Assembly: GCA_021805275.1 (NCBI GenBank)
Contig: JAJZFQ010000178.1
Coordinates: forward strand, 163,499-227,498
DNA from: Pseudomonadota bacterium
Lineage (GTDB): Bacteria > Pseudomonadota > Gammaproteobacteria > Steroidobacterales > Steroidobacteraceae
Length of the DNA: 64,000 nt
Reading direction: 5' to 3'
Shown: one piece after another, positions 35,560-44,594 of the stretch
Layout of the letters: each line of letters opens with the position of its first letter
Position numbering within the stretch: the stretch's first letter is position 1
The notes under the pieces: generated by a model
Database searches by the model: none
The model's input: the letters and a program-made list of their open reading frames with translations, nothing else
Told to the model about the DNA's origin: nothing
Made by a program: the position numbers and the translations under genes

Positions 35560-35751
35560 ATGGCCGTTCAGAAAAGCCGCAAGACCCCTTCCCGGCGCGG
35601 CATGCACCGTTCCCACGACGGACTCGCCGCCCCGGCGCTGTCCACCGACCCGCAGTCGGGTGAGACCCACCTGCGCCATCGCATCACGCCGGACGGTTTC
35701 TACCGCGGCCGGCGCGTGATCGAGAAGCCCGCCGAAGCCGATCAGGAATAA
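35560..35751 (+). CDS. rpmF: Ribosomal protein L32
   Basis: The 63-residue product is L32 of the large ribosomal subunit: [22 protein letters not shown] at the start and the [14 protein letters not shown] segment ([21 protein letters not shown]) in the second half. No zinc-binding Cys quartet is present, as in other gammaproteobacterial L32. It has GAGGA before the ATG and sits between yceD and plsX as expected. Confidence 0.95.
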   Translation: MAVQKSRKTPSRRGMHRSHDGLAAPALSTDPQSGETHLRHRITPDGFYRGRRVIEKPAEADQE

Positions 35752-35766
35752 CCCGCGCGCCTGCCC

Positions 35767-36789
35767 GTGTTGCCGGTCGCCATCGATGTGATGAGCGGCG
35801 ATCGCCAGCCGCGCGAGTACATCGCCGGGGCGCTCGCAGCGCTCGCGGAGGAAGCGGACTTGCGCGCCCTGCTGGTGGGCGACGGCGCGCTGATCGAGGC
35901 GGCGTGCGCGGGACAGCCGGCGCCGCTGCGTGAGCGGATCGAGTTGGTGCCGGCCTCCGAGGTGGTCGGCATGAGCGAGCACCCGCGCGAGGCGATCCGT
36001 CGCAAGAAGGACTCCTCCATGCGGGTCGCGGTCGAGCTCGTCAAGAGCGGGCGCGCGAGCGCCTGCGTGAGCGCCGGGAATACCGGTGCGCTCACCGCCA
36101 TCGCGCACTTCGTGCTGAAGACGCTGCCCGGCGTCGAGCGGGCGGCGATCATATCGGCGATTCCCGCCGTGCACGGGCACACGCAGATGCTCGACCTCGG
36201 CGCCAACACCAAGGCGACGCCCGAGCAGCTGCGCCAGTTCGCCACCATGGGCGCGATCATCTCGCGCGATGTCTATGGTCTCGCGTCACCGCGCATCGGG
36301 CTGCTGAACATCGGCGAGGAGGACATCAAGGGCCACGAGGTCGTGCAGGCCGCCCATGCGCTGCTGCTCGCAAGTGCCCTGAACTACGTCGGCTTCGTCG
36401 AGGGCGACGACATCTTCTCCGGCGACGTCGATGTGGTGGTGACCGACGGATTCACCGGCAACGTGGCGCTGAAGACCATGGAGGGCGTGGCGGCGCTGAT
36501 CGCCACGCGCATGCGCCGTGAGTTCCACGCGTCCTGGCTCGATCGCCTCGCGGGGCTTGCCGCCCGCGGCGTGCTGCGCCGGGTGGCGGGCAGCCTTGAC
36601 CCGCGCCGCTATAACGGGGCGTGCATGGTCGGACTGGGCGGGATCGTGGTAAAAAGCCACGGCAGAGCCGATCCGGTCGCCTTCGCGAAGGCCGTCAGCA
36701 CCGCCGCGCTCGCTGCGCGTCATGGACTGACCGCGCACATTGCCCAGGCGCTCGCTGCGCCATCTTCCATCGGGAGTTCGACGCCTTGA
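35767..36789 (+). CDS. plsX: Phosphate acyltransferase PlsX
   Basis: The 340-residue enzyme makes acyl-phosphate from acyl-ACP for phospholipid synthesis. It opens PVAIDVMSGDRQPREYI, then has SAGNTGAL near residue 100, DLGANTKATPEQLRQFATMG near 143 and LLNIGEEDIKGHEVV near 180, all hallmarks of PlsX. It starts with GTG 15 bases after rpmF, and its stop overlaps the TTG start of fabH (TTGA). The canonical GGD near the N-terminus reads SGD here. Confidence 0.94.
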   Translation: MLPVAIDVMSGDRQPREYIAGALAALAEEADLRALLVGDGALIEAACAGQPAPLRERIELVPASEVVGMSEHPREAIRRKKDSSMRVAVELVKSGRASACVSAGNTGALTAIAHFVLKTLPGVERAAIISAIPAVHGHTQMLDLGANTKATPEQLRQFATMGAIISRDVYGLASPRIGLLNIGEEDIKGHEVVQAAHALLLASALNYVGFVEGDDIFSGDVDVVVTDGFTGNVALKTMEGVAALIATRMRREFHASWLDRLAGLAARGVLRRVAGSLDPRRYNGACMVGLGGIVVKSHGRADPVAFAKAVSTAALAARHGLTAHIAQALAAPSSIGSSTP

Positions 36790-37739
36790 TCTACTCGCGC
36801 ATCGCCGGCACGGGCTCTTACCTGCCGGAGAAGGTTCTCACCAACGCCGATCTCGAGAAGATGGTGGACACCACGGATCAGTGGATCCGGGAGCGCACCG
36901 GGATCGAGCGCCGACACATCGCCGCCGAGGGGCAGACCACGGTGGACCTGGCCGAGCAGGCGGTGCGCGCGGCGCTCGCGGCGGCCAACTGCAGGCCCGA
37001 GGACGTGGATTTCATCGCCTTCGGCACGACCACGCCGGATCTGACGTTCCCGAACTGCGGTGTGCTGCTGCAGGCGCGGCTCGGCTGCCGCGGGGCGCCG
37101 GCGTTCAGCGTCGAGACCGCCTGCAGCGGCTTCATGTACGCGCTGGCGATCGCCGACAAGTTCGTGCGCGCCGGAGAGGCCCGGCGCGCACTCGCCATCG
37201 GCGCCGAGACGCTCTCGCGCATCACCGACTGGGCGGACCGGTCCACGGCAGTGCTGTTCGCCGACGGTGCCGGGGCGGTGTTGCTCGAGCCCGCAGAGGA
37301 GCCGGGCATTCTCTCGACGCATCTGCATGCCGACGGCGCCTACAAGGATCTGCTCTACAGCGGCGGCGGCATGGATCCCTCACGGTCGCGTCGCGCGATC
37401 ACCATGACGGGTAACGAGGTGTTCAAGGTCGCGGTGAGCACGCTCAGCAAGTCCATCGAGGAGGCGCTCGTAGCCAATCACCTGGAACGTTCCGCGCTCG
37501 ACTGGCTGGTGCCGCACCAGGCCAATCTGCGCATCATCCAGGCGACGGCCCGCAAGCTCGGTCTGCCGATGGAGCGGGTGATCACCACGGTGCAGGACCA
37601 CGGCAACACCTCGGCGGCCTCCGTACCGCTGGCGCTTGATTTCGGGGTGCGCTCGGGGAAGATCCAGCGCGGACAGCTGATGCTGCTCGAGGCCTTCGGC
37701 GGCGGGTTCACCTGGGGATCGGCGCTGGTGCGCTACTGA
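36786..37739 (+). CDS. fabH: 3-oxoacyl-ACP synthase III FabH
   Basis: FabH starts fatty acid synthesis by condensing acetyl-CoA with malonyl-ACP. The 317-residue protein has the catalytic Cys in ETACSGFMYAL near residue 112, His in LVPHQANLRI near 244 and Asn in HGNTSAAS near 274. Length matches the family exactly when translation starts at the TTG overlapping the plsX stop. The usual next genes fabD-fabG-acpP are not here: a terminator follows directly. Confidence 0.95.
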   Translation: MIYSRIAGTGSYLPEKVLTNADLEKMVDTTDQWIRERTGIERRHIAAEGQTTVDLAEQAVRAALAAANCRPEDVDFIAFGTTTPDLTFPNCGVLLQARLGCRGAPAFSVETACSGFMYALAIADKFVRAGEARRALAIGAETLSRITDWADRSTAVLFADGAGAVLLEPAEEPGILSTHLHADGAYKDLLYSGGGMDPSRSRRAITMTGNEVFKVAVSTLSKSIEEALVANHLERSALDWLVPHQANLRIIQATARKLGLPMERVITTVQDHGNTSAASVPLALDFGVRSGKIQRGQLMLLEAFGGGFTWGSALVRY

Positions 37740-37760
37740 GGAGGTCCGCGGGCGGTGGGC

Positions 37761-37794
37761 GAAAAAAAACGCCGCGCGGATGCGCGGCGTTTTC
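37761..37794. terminator. Bidirectional intrinsic terminator
   Basis: AACGCCGCGC-GGAT-GCGCGGCGTT is a perfect 10-bp stem with a GGAT tetraloop, with an A-run on the left and T-run on the right. It can therefore end both the fabH operon (plus) and the lipoprotein gene (minus). Confidence 0.9.
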
Positions 37795-37811
37795 GTAGGA
37801 GCAATGCGCTC

Positions 37812-38141
37812 TTACTTGGAGATCGAACGCTTGAACATGCGGTCGATCTTCTGATTGATCGCGTCGATCTCAGCCTTGTTCGACTGCGCGAGAGAGAGCG
37901 CCTCATTGGCGGTGCTCTGCGCAGCAGCAGACTTCTGATCGGCGGCGTTCTGCGCGGCCTCGGCAGCGCTGTTGGCCTTGTCGGCCGTGCTTTGAGCGGC
38001 AGAGACTTGGGTCTGCAGCTGGGCCACCTGCGACTTCAGGTTGGCAATGTCCGACTTGATCGGGGTCAGATTCTGGCAGCCGGCGAGACCGACCACGAGT
38101 GCCGCGGCCGCGGCCACCTTCACTACGCTCGCGTACTTCAT
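37812..38141 (-). CDS. Lpp-like murein lipoprotein, extended form
   Basis: A 109-residue lipoprotein with signal peptide and lipobox LAGC (Cys22). The mature 88 residues are an Ala-rich, almost uninterrupted coiled coil (IANLKSQVAQLQTQVSAAQ...), ending RSISK with a C-terminal Lys, the residue that in E. coli Lpp is joined to peptidoglycan. This would tether the outer membrane to the cell wall. The mature chain is about 30 residues longer than E. coli Lpp (58). AAGGGGA precedes the ATG, and the long upstream frame is not coding. The bidirectional terminator lies 18 bases after its stop. Expected to be abundant. Confidence 0.85.
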   Translation of the reverse strand: MKYASVVKVAAAAALVVGLAGCQNLTPIKSDIANLKSQVAQLQTQVSAAQSTADKANSAAEAAQNAADQKSAAAQSTANEALSLAQSNKAEIDAINQKIDRMFKRSISK

Positions 38142-38553
38142 AAAGTCCCCTTGGGGTTGTTGATTGAGGAAGTCCTGAAAATGCAAACGAACCGAGCGGG
38201 AGCAGCCCCCACGACTCGAGTGGGCAAGTCCAACAAATTTGGCGGGGGAATGCAACCCCGTTGATGCTGATTTTATTGGATTTTGGGGTTTGTACGGATG
38301 CATGCGACGTGCAGATGAACCCTGGCTGAATAGACGAACGAAGAGTGGATCAATATGCGCGAGCGACGCTGAAATCGCTTGCACCGCAACGATGACCGGG
38401 GCGCCTGAGTGTCGGTGCGACGCGACGATCGAGTGCGGGCTTGCGTGCAAGCTTGGCGTTGCGTGGAGCTGTTCCTAACAGCAGGTGCATCGCTCCGGGC
38501 CTCGCGGGACTGCCATCCGGTTCGCTTCGAGGGGATGAAGCGCCCTGGGTGAC

Positions 38554-38581
38554 TTGCCAAACCCCAAGACATGGATATAAT
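38554..38581 (+). promoter_or_regulatory. Sigma70 promoter of lexA
   Basis: TTGCCA (38554-38559) and a perfect TATAAT (38576-38581) are separated by 16 bases. The predicted start of transcription, about 38588, falls at the edge of the SOS box, so LexA bound there would block initiation. Confidence 0.8.
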
Positions 38582-38588
38582 CACAGCC

Positions 38589-38604
38589 TTGTATAAGAAA
38601 ACAG
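38589..38604 (+). promoter_or_regulatory. SOS box (LexA operator)
   Basis: TTGT-N8-ACAG differs by one base from the gammaproteobacterial consensus CTGT-N8-ACAG, with an AT-rich centre. It lies between the -10 box and the lexA ATG, giving LexA autoregulation and control of the imuA-imuB-dnaE2 genes downstream. Confidence 0.82.
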
Positions 38605-38612
38605 GCGTCGCC

Positions 38613-39236
38613 ATGTCTGACCTCACGCCCCGGCAAGTACAGGTTCTGCGCCTCATCCAGCGTTTCATCGCGCACTCGGGCATGCCGCCCACCCGCGCGG
38701 AAATCGCGCGCGAGCTCGGCTTTCGCTCGCCCAATGCCGCCGAGGACCATCTGCGCGCCCTGGCGCGCAAGGGGGTCATCGCGCTGGTACCAGGCGCCTC
38801 GCGCGGCATCCAGCTCAAGGACACCATCCGCGAGCAGATCGGCCTGCCGCTGATCGGGCGGGTCGCCGCCGGACGGCCGATCTTCTCGGAGGAGAACATC
38901 GAGGCGCGGCTCGACATCGATCCGGGGGTCTTCCAGCCCCGGCCGCATTACCTGCTCAAGGTCACCGGCATGAGCATGAAGGATGCCGGCATCCTCGATG
39001 GGGATCTGGTCGCGGTGCATCGCACCGCCGAGGTGCGCAGCCGGCAGATCGTCGTGGCGCGCCTGGAGAACGAAGTCACGGTCAAGCGCTACCGCCAGGA
39101 AGGCTCGGTGGTCTGGCTGTTGCCGGAGAACAGCGATTTCGAGCCCATCCGGGTCGACCTGAAGGAAGAGTCGCTGTTGATCGAGGGCATCGTGGTTGGG
39201 GTATTGCGCCGGGGCAAGAGTCACGGACTGATGTGA
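38613..39236 (+). CDS. lexA: SOS repressor LexA
   Basis: The 207-residue repressor has an N-terminal helix-turn-helix ([22 protein letters not shown], residues 26-47) and a C-terminal self-cleaving domain with the Ala86-Gly87 cleavage bond (RVAAGRP), Ser121 (GMSMKD) and Lys158 (TVKRY). These match E. coli A84-G85, S119 and K156. I start at MSDLTPRQ, because an upstream in-frame ATG at 38571 would place the promoter and SOS box inside the coding region. It heads a same-strand series with imuA, imuB and dnaE2. Confidence 0.96.
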   Translation: MSDLTPRQVQVLRLIQRFIAHSGMPPTRAEIARELGFRSPNAAEDHLRALARKGVIALVPGASRGIQLKDTIREQIGLPLIGRVAAGRPIFSEENIEARLDIDPGVFQPRPHYLLKVTGMSMKDAGILDGDLVAVHRTAEVRSRQIVVARLENEVTVKRYRQEGSVVWLLPENSDFEPIRVDLKEESLLIEGIVVGVLRRGKSHGLM

Positions 39237-39254
39237 TGATGGGAGTGGACGGGC

Positions 39255-39956
39255 ATGAACGCCGATTCACCCCGGCCCGGCGTCGCACCGTCTCGGCCGC
39301 AAGCTGATCCTCGCCTCGAGCGACTGCTGGCTCACCCGGCTCTCTGGCGGGCCGGGAGCGCCACGCGCGCGCCGGTCTGGCCGAGCGGATTCGCCCCGCT
39401 CGATGAGGGATTGCCGGGCGGCGGCTGGCCGCGCAGCGGTCTGATCGAGATTCTCCCGGCCCGTTTCGGCCAGGGCGAGCTGCAACTGATGCTGCCGGCG
39501 CTCGCCGCGCTCACCGCCCGTCCCGAGGCGCGCTGGTGCGTGTGGGTGAAACCGCCCCTGCAGCCGTTTGCTCCGGCGCTCGCGACCGCGGGCATGGTTC
39601 TCACGCGCCTGCTCATCGTGCGGGCGACGGATCGGGGCCGGTGGCCTGCGGCCCTGTGGGCTTTCGAGCAGGCGCTCGGCTCGGGTGCCTGCGACAGCGT
39701 GCTCGCCTGGGTGCGCCATGCACCCATCCGCCAGTTGCGCCGTCTGCAGCTGGCGGCGCAGCGCGGCAATGCGCTCGGAGTCTTGTTCCGGCCACGCGAG
39801 TCGGCGCGCGAGAACTCCCCGGCGATGTTGCGGGTGGCGCTCGAGCCGCGCCGCGGCGGCGCACGGGTCACGCTGCTCAAGAGCCGCGGCGGAACGCCCG
39901 GGGCGCTCGATCTGACTTGGGAGACGATCCGGCGCGAGCCGCTCGAGGCATCGTGA
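39255..39956 (+). CDS. imuA: Translesion synthesis accessory protein ImuA
   Basis: This 233-residue protein is the RecA/SulA-like ImuA of the damage-inducible mutasome. Family segments include WPSGFAPLDEGLPGGGWPRSGLIEIL near residue 35, APALATAGMVLTRLLIV, and the C-terminal LEPRRGGARVTLLKSRGGTPGALDL. A full ATP-binding P-loop is not evident. It links ImuB and RecA in other bacteria. It begins 18 bases after lexA and its stop overlaps the imuB GTG start. Confidence 0.88.
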   Translation: MNADSPRPGVAPSRPQADPRLERLLAHPALWRAGSATRAPVWPSGFAPLDEGLPGGGWPRSGLIEILPARFGQGELQLMLPALAALTARPEARWCVWVKPPLQPFAPALATAGMVLTRLLIVRATDRGRWPAALWAFEQALGSGACDSVLAWVRHAPIRQLRRLQLAAQRGNALGVLFRPRESARENSPAMLRVALEPRRGGARVTLLKSRGGTPGALDLTWETIRREPLEAS

Positions 39957-41401
39957 GGGCGCCGAGGACGATCGATCTGTTCGCGCCGACGGACCTGCCG
40001 GCGCGCAGCGCCCCGTGTCCCACCGTGCCGCCGGCGGCACCGCGCTCGCTGCCGCTGCGGGCCATTCAGCCCTCGCGGGCGCCGCTGTGGCTCGGTGTGC
40101 ACGTGCCCGAGCTGTCCGGGGAGGCGCAGCAGGGCACGCCGCGGGGGCTGCTGGCCCTGGCAGCGCGCGCGCAGCGCTTCACGCCCCGCGTCAGTCTCGC
40201 ACCGCCCGATGGTGTGTTGCTCGAGGTGCGCTCCAGTTTGCATCTGTTCGGTGGTGTGGAGGGGTTGCGCGAGGCGCTGCTCGGGGAGTGCACCGAGCTG
40301 AAGCGGACCGTCGCCCTGGCGTTCGCGCCGACGCCGCTTGCGGCGCTCGTCGGCGCGCGCGCGGAGCGACCGTTCATGGTGTTGGATGCGGCGCAGCTGA
40401 CCGGCTCGCTCGCGCCCGTGCCGCTCACGGCATTGCGCTGGCCGCAGGAGTCGATCGAGCGTCTGGCCTGCCTCGGTGTGCGCACCATCGGTCAGGTGTT
40501 GCGTTTGCCCCGGGCCGGATTCGCGCAGCGCTTCGGGGCGATGCGGCTGACCGATCTGGATCGGCTGACAGGACGCGCGAACGATCCGCGCGAGCGGTTC
40601 GAGGCGCCGGCGCGGTTTCGCCGCCGTCGCGAGCTGTCCTACGAATCGGCGAGCCACGCGCAGCTCGCCGCCGCGCTGCGCCCGCTGCTCGATGAGCTCG
40701 GTGGCTTTCTCACGGCCCGACAATGCGGAGTGCTGGCGCTCGAGTGCCTGTTCTGGCACCGCCGGCACGCACCGACACGCTGCGAGTTGCGGCTCGGTGA
40801 GCCGCAGGCCGATGCGCAGCGGCTCGCCAAGCTGCTCGATGAGCGCCTGCGCACGCTGGCGCTGCCCGAGCCGGTGCGCGCCTGTGAGCTGCGCGCCGGC
40901 CTGCCGGTATCGCGCCGGCTGCACTCGGCGGGGCTCTGGCAGCCTGGCGAGCGTGGCGGGCGGGCCGAGGCGAGCGGCGTCGAGCTCATCGAGCGGCTGC
41001 GCGTCCGGCTGGGCGACGCGGCGATCGAGACCCTCGAGCTCGTGCCCGATCACCGGCCGGAGGCGGCCTGGCGCCGTGCGGCTCCCGGGGCAAACGCCGG
41101 CGCCGCGTCCGCTCCACCCCCGCAGGACGGTCCGGACGCTCAGGGGGCGTGCAGGAGGGCGCCGCGCCCGCTGTGGCTGTTGCCGGTGCCGCGCAGACTG
41201 CGCCAGCACGGCGGCCTGCCTCGGTACCGCGGCGCGTTGTATCTCGAGGGAGAGCCGGAGCGGATCGAGTCCGGCTGGTGGGACGGGCGGGATGTCGCCC
41301 GCGATTATTACAACGCCCGCGATGCGCGCGGCCGGCGGTTGTGGCTGTACCGCGAGCGCGAACGGCCGCACCGCTGGTTCCTGCACGGGGTGTATGGCTG
41401 A
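39953..41401 (+). CDS. imuB: ImuB, Y-family polymerase-like mutasome protein
   Basis: The 482-residue protein is a Y-family polymerase fold that acts as an adaptor between the beta clamp and DnaE2. It opens with a Pro-rich leader, then APLWLGVHVPEL where active polymerases have the first catalytic Asp cluster, and EVRSSLHLFGG in place of the SxDE motif, so the catalytic acidic residues are missing as expected for ImuB. The helix-hairpin-helix part (CLGVRTIGQVLRLP) is near residue 178, and the family C-terminus LYRERERPHRWFLHGVYG is intact. GTG start overlaps imuA; the last eight bases overlap dnaE2. Confidence 0.9.
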   Translation: MRAPRTIDLFAPTDLPARSAPCPTVPPAAPRSLPLRAIQPSRAPLWLGVHVPELSGEAQQGTPRGLLALAARAQRFTPRVSLAPPDGVLLEVRSSLHLFGGVEGLREALLGECTELKRTVALAFAPTPLAALVGARAERPFMVLDAAQLTGSLAPVPLTALRWPQESIERLACLGVRTIGQVLRLPRAGFAQRFGAMRLTDLDRLTGRANDPRERFEAPARFRRRRELSYESASHAQLAAALRPLLDELGGFLTARQCGVLALECLFWHRRHAPTRCELRLGEPQADAQRLAKLLDERLRTLALPEPVRACELRAGLPVSRRLHSAGLWQPGERGGRAEASGVELIERLRVRLGDAAIETLELVPDHRPEAAWRRAAPGANAGAASAPPPQDGPDAQGACRRAPRPLWLLPVPRRLRQHGGLPRYRGALYLEGEPERIESGWWDGRDVARDYYNARDARGRRLWLYRERERPHRWFLHGVYG

Positions 41402-44400
41402 GCGGCCGGGCGGGGCAGGCCCGGCGCTGTCCTCCAGGCACCCGACCGTTGCGAGCGGCGCGTACGCCGAGCTGCACTGCCTCAGCAACTTCACCTTCCT
41501 GCGCGGCGCATCGCATCCGCAGGAACTCGTCGCGCGAGCGGCCGAGCTCGGCTACACCGCGCTCGCCCTCACCGACGAGTGCTCGCTCTGCGGGGTGGTC
41601 CGCGCGCACGTGGCGGCCAAGGAGCGCGGCCTGCAACTGATCATCGGCGCGGAATTCCGGCTCGCGTGCGGATTGCGGCTGGTGGCGCTTGCGACCGATC
41701 GGCACGGCTACGGCCGGCTCTGCCGGCTCATCACCGTGGGGCGGCGCGCCGCCGCCAAGGGCGGCTACCACCTGACCCGCGAGGATCTCGCCGCGACACT
41801 GGAGCACTGTCTGTTGCTGTGGCTGCCCGGGGCGGTGGTGCAGGCCGAGGAGGCGCGCTGGCTCGGGGAGGTCTTTCCCGGACAAGTCTGGATCGCCGTG
41901 GAACTGCTGCGCGGTGGAGCCGACCGCGAATGGCTCGCCGCTCTCGAGCGACTCGGGCGCGAGCAGAGCCTGCCGCTCGTTGCGAGCGGCGATGTGCACA
42001 TGCACGAGCGCTCGCGCCGCAGGTTGCAGGATGCGCTGACGGCGGTGCGTCTGAGCATGCCCATCCGGCAGGCCGGGTGGACTCTGCATCCGAACGGCGA
42101 GCGCTATCTGCGCGAGATCGAACGGCTTACCAGGCTCTACCCACCGCCGCTCCTGGAGCAGACGGTGCGCATCGCACGGCGCTGTACGTTCTCACTCGAT
42201 GAGTTGCGCTACGAGTATCCGCGCGAGCTGGTGCCGCCGGGGGAGACGCCCGCGAGCCACCTGCGCCGGCTCACCGAGGCGGGAGCGCGGCGACGCTGGC
42301 CGCACGGGGTACCCGCTAGCGAGCGCGCCGCGCTCGAGCATGAGCTGGCGTTGATCGGGGAGCTCGGCTACGAGCCGTACTTCCTGACCGTCCACGATCT
42401 GGTCGAGTTCGCGCGCGGCCGCGGCATTCTCTGCCAGGGCAGAGGGTCGGCCGCCAACTCGCGGGTGTGTTACTGCCTGGGCGTCACCGCGGTCGATCCG
42501 CAGCGCGGTGCGGGGCTGCTGTTCGAGCGGTTTATCTCCAAGGAGCGCAACGAGCCGCCCGATATCGACATCGACTTCGAGCACGAGCGGCGCGAGGAGG
42601 TGATCCAGTACGTCTACGGCAAGTACGGCCGGGAGCGCGCGGCGCTCGCCGCCACGGTGATCCTGTACCGCGCGCGCAGCGCCTTGCGCGATCTCGGCAA
42701 GGCTTTCGGGTTGGCGCCCGAGGTGTGCGCGCGGCTCGCCAAGACGATGCAGTGGTGGGACGGGAGCGAGGCGCTCCTCGAGCGGCTGCGCGCGGCCGGG
42801 TTCGATCCCGAGGATCCCGCGTTCGCGAGCCTGGCGGCGCTCTCGCGCGAGCTCGTCGCTTTTCCAGGCTTTCCGCGCCACCTGTCCCAACACGTCGGCG
42901 GGCTGGTGATCAGCGCCGGGCGGCTCGATGAGCTGGTGCCGATCGAGAACGCCTCGATGCCCGATCGCACCGTCGTGCAATGGGACAAGGACGACCTCGA
43001 TGCCCTCGGCCTGCTCAAGGTCGACGTGCTCGCCCTCGGCATGCTGAGCGCGCTGCGCAAGGCGTTCGCGCTGGTCAACGGCCTGCGCGGCACGCACCAT
43101 GCGCTCGGCACCCTGCCCGCCGAGGATCCCGAGGTCTACGCGATGATCTCGCGCGCCGACACGGTCGGGGTTTTCCAGGTCGAATCGCGCGCGCAGATGG
43201 CCATGCTGCCGCGGCTGAAGCCGCGCTGCTACTACGACTTGGTGATCGAGGTGGCCATCGTGCGCCCCGGACCGATCCAGGGCGACATGGTGCACCCGTA
43301 CCTCAGGCGCCGCCAGGCGCGCGAGCCGGTGCAGTATCCGAGCGCGGAGGTCGAGTCGGTCCTGCGTCGCACGCTCGGGGTACCGATCTTCCAGGAACAG
43401 GTGATGCAGCTCGCCGTGCTCGCCGCCGGCTTCACCCCCGGGGAGGCCGATCAGCTGCGCCGGGCCATGGGCGCGTGGAGGCGCAGCGGGGGACTCGGTC
43501 ACTTCCGCGACCGTCTCATCGGCGGGATGTGCGCGCGCGGCTACGCACCGCAGTTCGCCGAGCGAGTCTACCGGCAGATGCTCGGCTTCGGCGATTACGG
43601 CTTTCCGGAGGCCCACGCGGCCAGCTTCGCGCTGCTGGTGTACGACTCGGCGTGGCTGAAGCATCACGAGCCGGCGGCCTTCGCCGCGGCGCTGCTGAAC
43701 AGCCAGCCGATGGGTTTTTACGCCCCGGCACAGCTGGTGCGCGATGCGCGCGCGCACGGCGTCGAGGTGCGCCCCGTGGACGTGTGTGCGAGCGAGTGGG
43801 ACTGCACCCTCGAGCACCGCGGGGCCGGACAACCGGCGCTGCGCCTGGGCATGCGCCTGGTGAAGGGCCTCTCGCGCACCGGGGGCGAGCGTGTCGTGCG
43901 TGCGCGCCTCGCGAACGTCTTCAGCGCGGTCGAGGATCTCGGCCGGCGCACCGGACTCGAGCGCGGCGATCTGGAGGCGCTCGCTGCCGCGGGCGCGCTC
44001 GCCACGCTGAGCGGCAACCGCCATCTGGCCTTCTGGGATGTCGCCGGCGTGGAACGACCGCTGCCGATCGAAGTCACCCCTGAGCAGAGCAGGGCCGATG
44101 CGCTCTCGGACGGGCCGCTCTGGCGGCCCGGTCCCGCAGCGCGGGAGGCGGCTCGACCTCTGCTCGCCGCCCCGACCGAGGGGGAAAACATCGTCGGGGA
44201 TTACGCATCGCTCGGCCTGACGCTCGGCCGTCATCCGCTGGCGTTGCTGCGCGATACCCTTCAGCGCAAGGGCGTGCGCGTCGCGCAGGAGATCTCGACG
44301 CTCGGGCACGGCCGCGCGGTGCGCACCGCGGGCATCGTGCTGATGCGTCAGCGACCCGCGGCCGCCGGCGGCGTCACCTTCGTGACGCTGGAGGATGAGA

Positions 44401-44594
44401 CCGGCCAGGTGAACGTCATCGTCTGGGAGCGCATTGCCGAGGCGCACCGCGAGGCGCTGGTCTCGGCGCGGCTGCTCGAAGTGCACGGCCGGCTGCAGCG
44501 CGAGGAGGGCGTCACACACCTCATCGCCCGCGGGCTCATCGACCGCACGGCGTTGCTCGGGGCGCTGCTGACGCGGTCGCGGGATTTTCACTGA
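41394..44594 (+). CDS. dnaE2: Error-prone DNA polymerase DnaE2 (ImuC)
   Basis: This 1066-residue C-family polymerase copies damaged DNA during the SOS response. A PHP domain starts near residue 24 (YAELHCLSNFTFLRGASHP), GRGSAANSRVCYCLG is near 350, the catalytic Asp cluster PDIDIDFEHERRE near 389, and an OB-fold (AVRTAGIVLMRQRPAAAGG) near 980. Length matches DnaE2 rather than replicative DnaE (about 1160). The ATG lies inside the last codons of imuB (ATGGCTGA), so the three genes are translationally coupled. Confidence 0.95.
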   Translation: MAERPGGAGPALSSRHPTVASGAYAELHCLSNFTFLRGASHPQELVARAAELGYTALALTDECSLCGVVRAHVAAKERGLQLIIGAEFRLACGLRLVALATDRHGYGRLCRLITVGRRAAAKGGYHLTREDLAATLEHCLLLWLPGAVVQAEEARWLGEVFPGQVWIAVELLRGGADREWLAALERLGREQSLPLVASGDVHMHERSRRRLQDALTAVRLSMPIRQAGWTLHPNGERYLREIERLTRLYPPPLLEQTVRIARRCTFSLDELRYEYPRELVPPGETPASHLRRLTEAGARRRWPHGVPASERAALEHELALIGELGYEPYFLTVHDLVEFARGRGILCQGRGSAANSRVCYCLGVTAVDPQRGAGLLFERFISKERNEPPDIDIDFEHERREEVIQYVYGKYGRERAALAATVILYRARSALRDLGKAFGLAPEVCARLAKTMQWWDGSEALLERLRAAGFDPEDPAFASLAALSRELVAFPGFPRHLSQHVGGLVISAGRLDELVPIENASMPDRTVVQWDKDDLDALGLLKVDVLALGMLSALRKAFALVNGLRGTHHALGTLPAEDPEVYAMISRADTVGVFQVESRAQMAMLPRLKPRCYYDLVIEVAIVRPGPIQGDMVHPYLRRRQAREPVQYPSAEVESVLRRTLGVPIFQEQVMQLAVLAAGFTPGEADQLRRAMGAWRRSGGLGHFRDRLIGGMCARGYAPQFAERVYRQMLGFGDYGFPEAHAASFALLVYDSAWLKHHEPAAFAAALLNSQPMGFYAPAQLVRDARAHGVEVRPVDVCASEWDCTLEHRGAGQPALRLGMRLVKGLSRTGGERVVRARLANVFSAVEDLGRRTGLERGDLEALAAAGALATLSGNRHLAFWDVAGVERPLPIEVTPEQSRADALSDGPLWRPGPAAREAARPLLAAPTEGENIVGDYASLGLTLGRHPLALLRDTLQRKGVRVAQEISTLGHGRAVRTAGIVLMRQRPAAAGGVTFVTLEDETGQVNVIVWERIAEAHREALVSARLLEVHGRLQREEGVTHLIARGLIDRTALLGALLTRSRDFH

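Larger units (their letters stand above)
38142..38612. promoter_or_regulatory. Divergent lpp-like/lexA control region
   Basis: This 471-base gap holds the lexA promoter and SOS box at its right end and must contain the lipoprotein promoter at its left. Bases near 38230-38300 are AT-richer than average. An open frame at 38239-38478 (plus) is Cys-rich and lacks a ribosome site, so I do not call it. Confidence 0.6.

Noticed and set aside
38239..38478. Cys-rich 79-residue frame between the lipoprotein gene and lexA
   Set aside because: No ribosome site, irregular composition, and it lies in a promoter region; no family recognised.
38571..38612. Upstream ATG for lexA
   Set aside because: It would put the -10 box and SOS box inside the coding region; the internal ATG gives normal LexA length.
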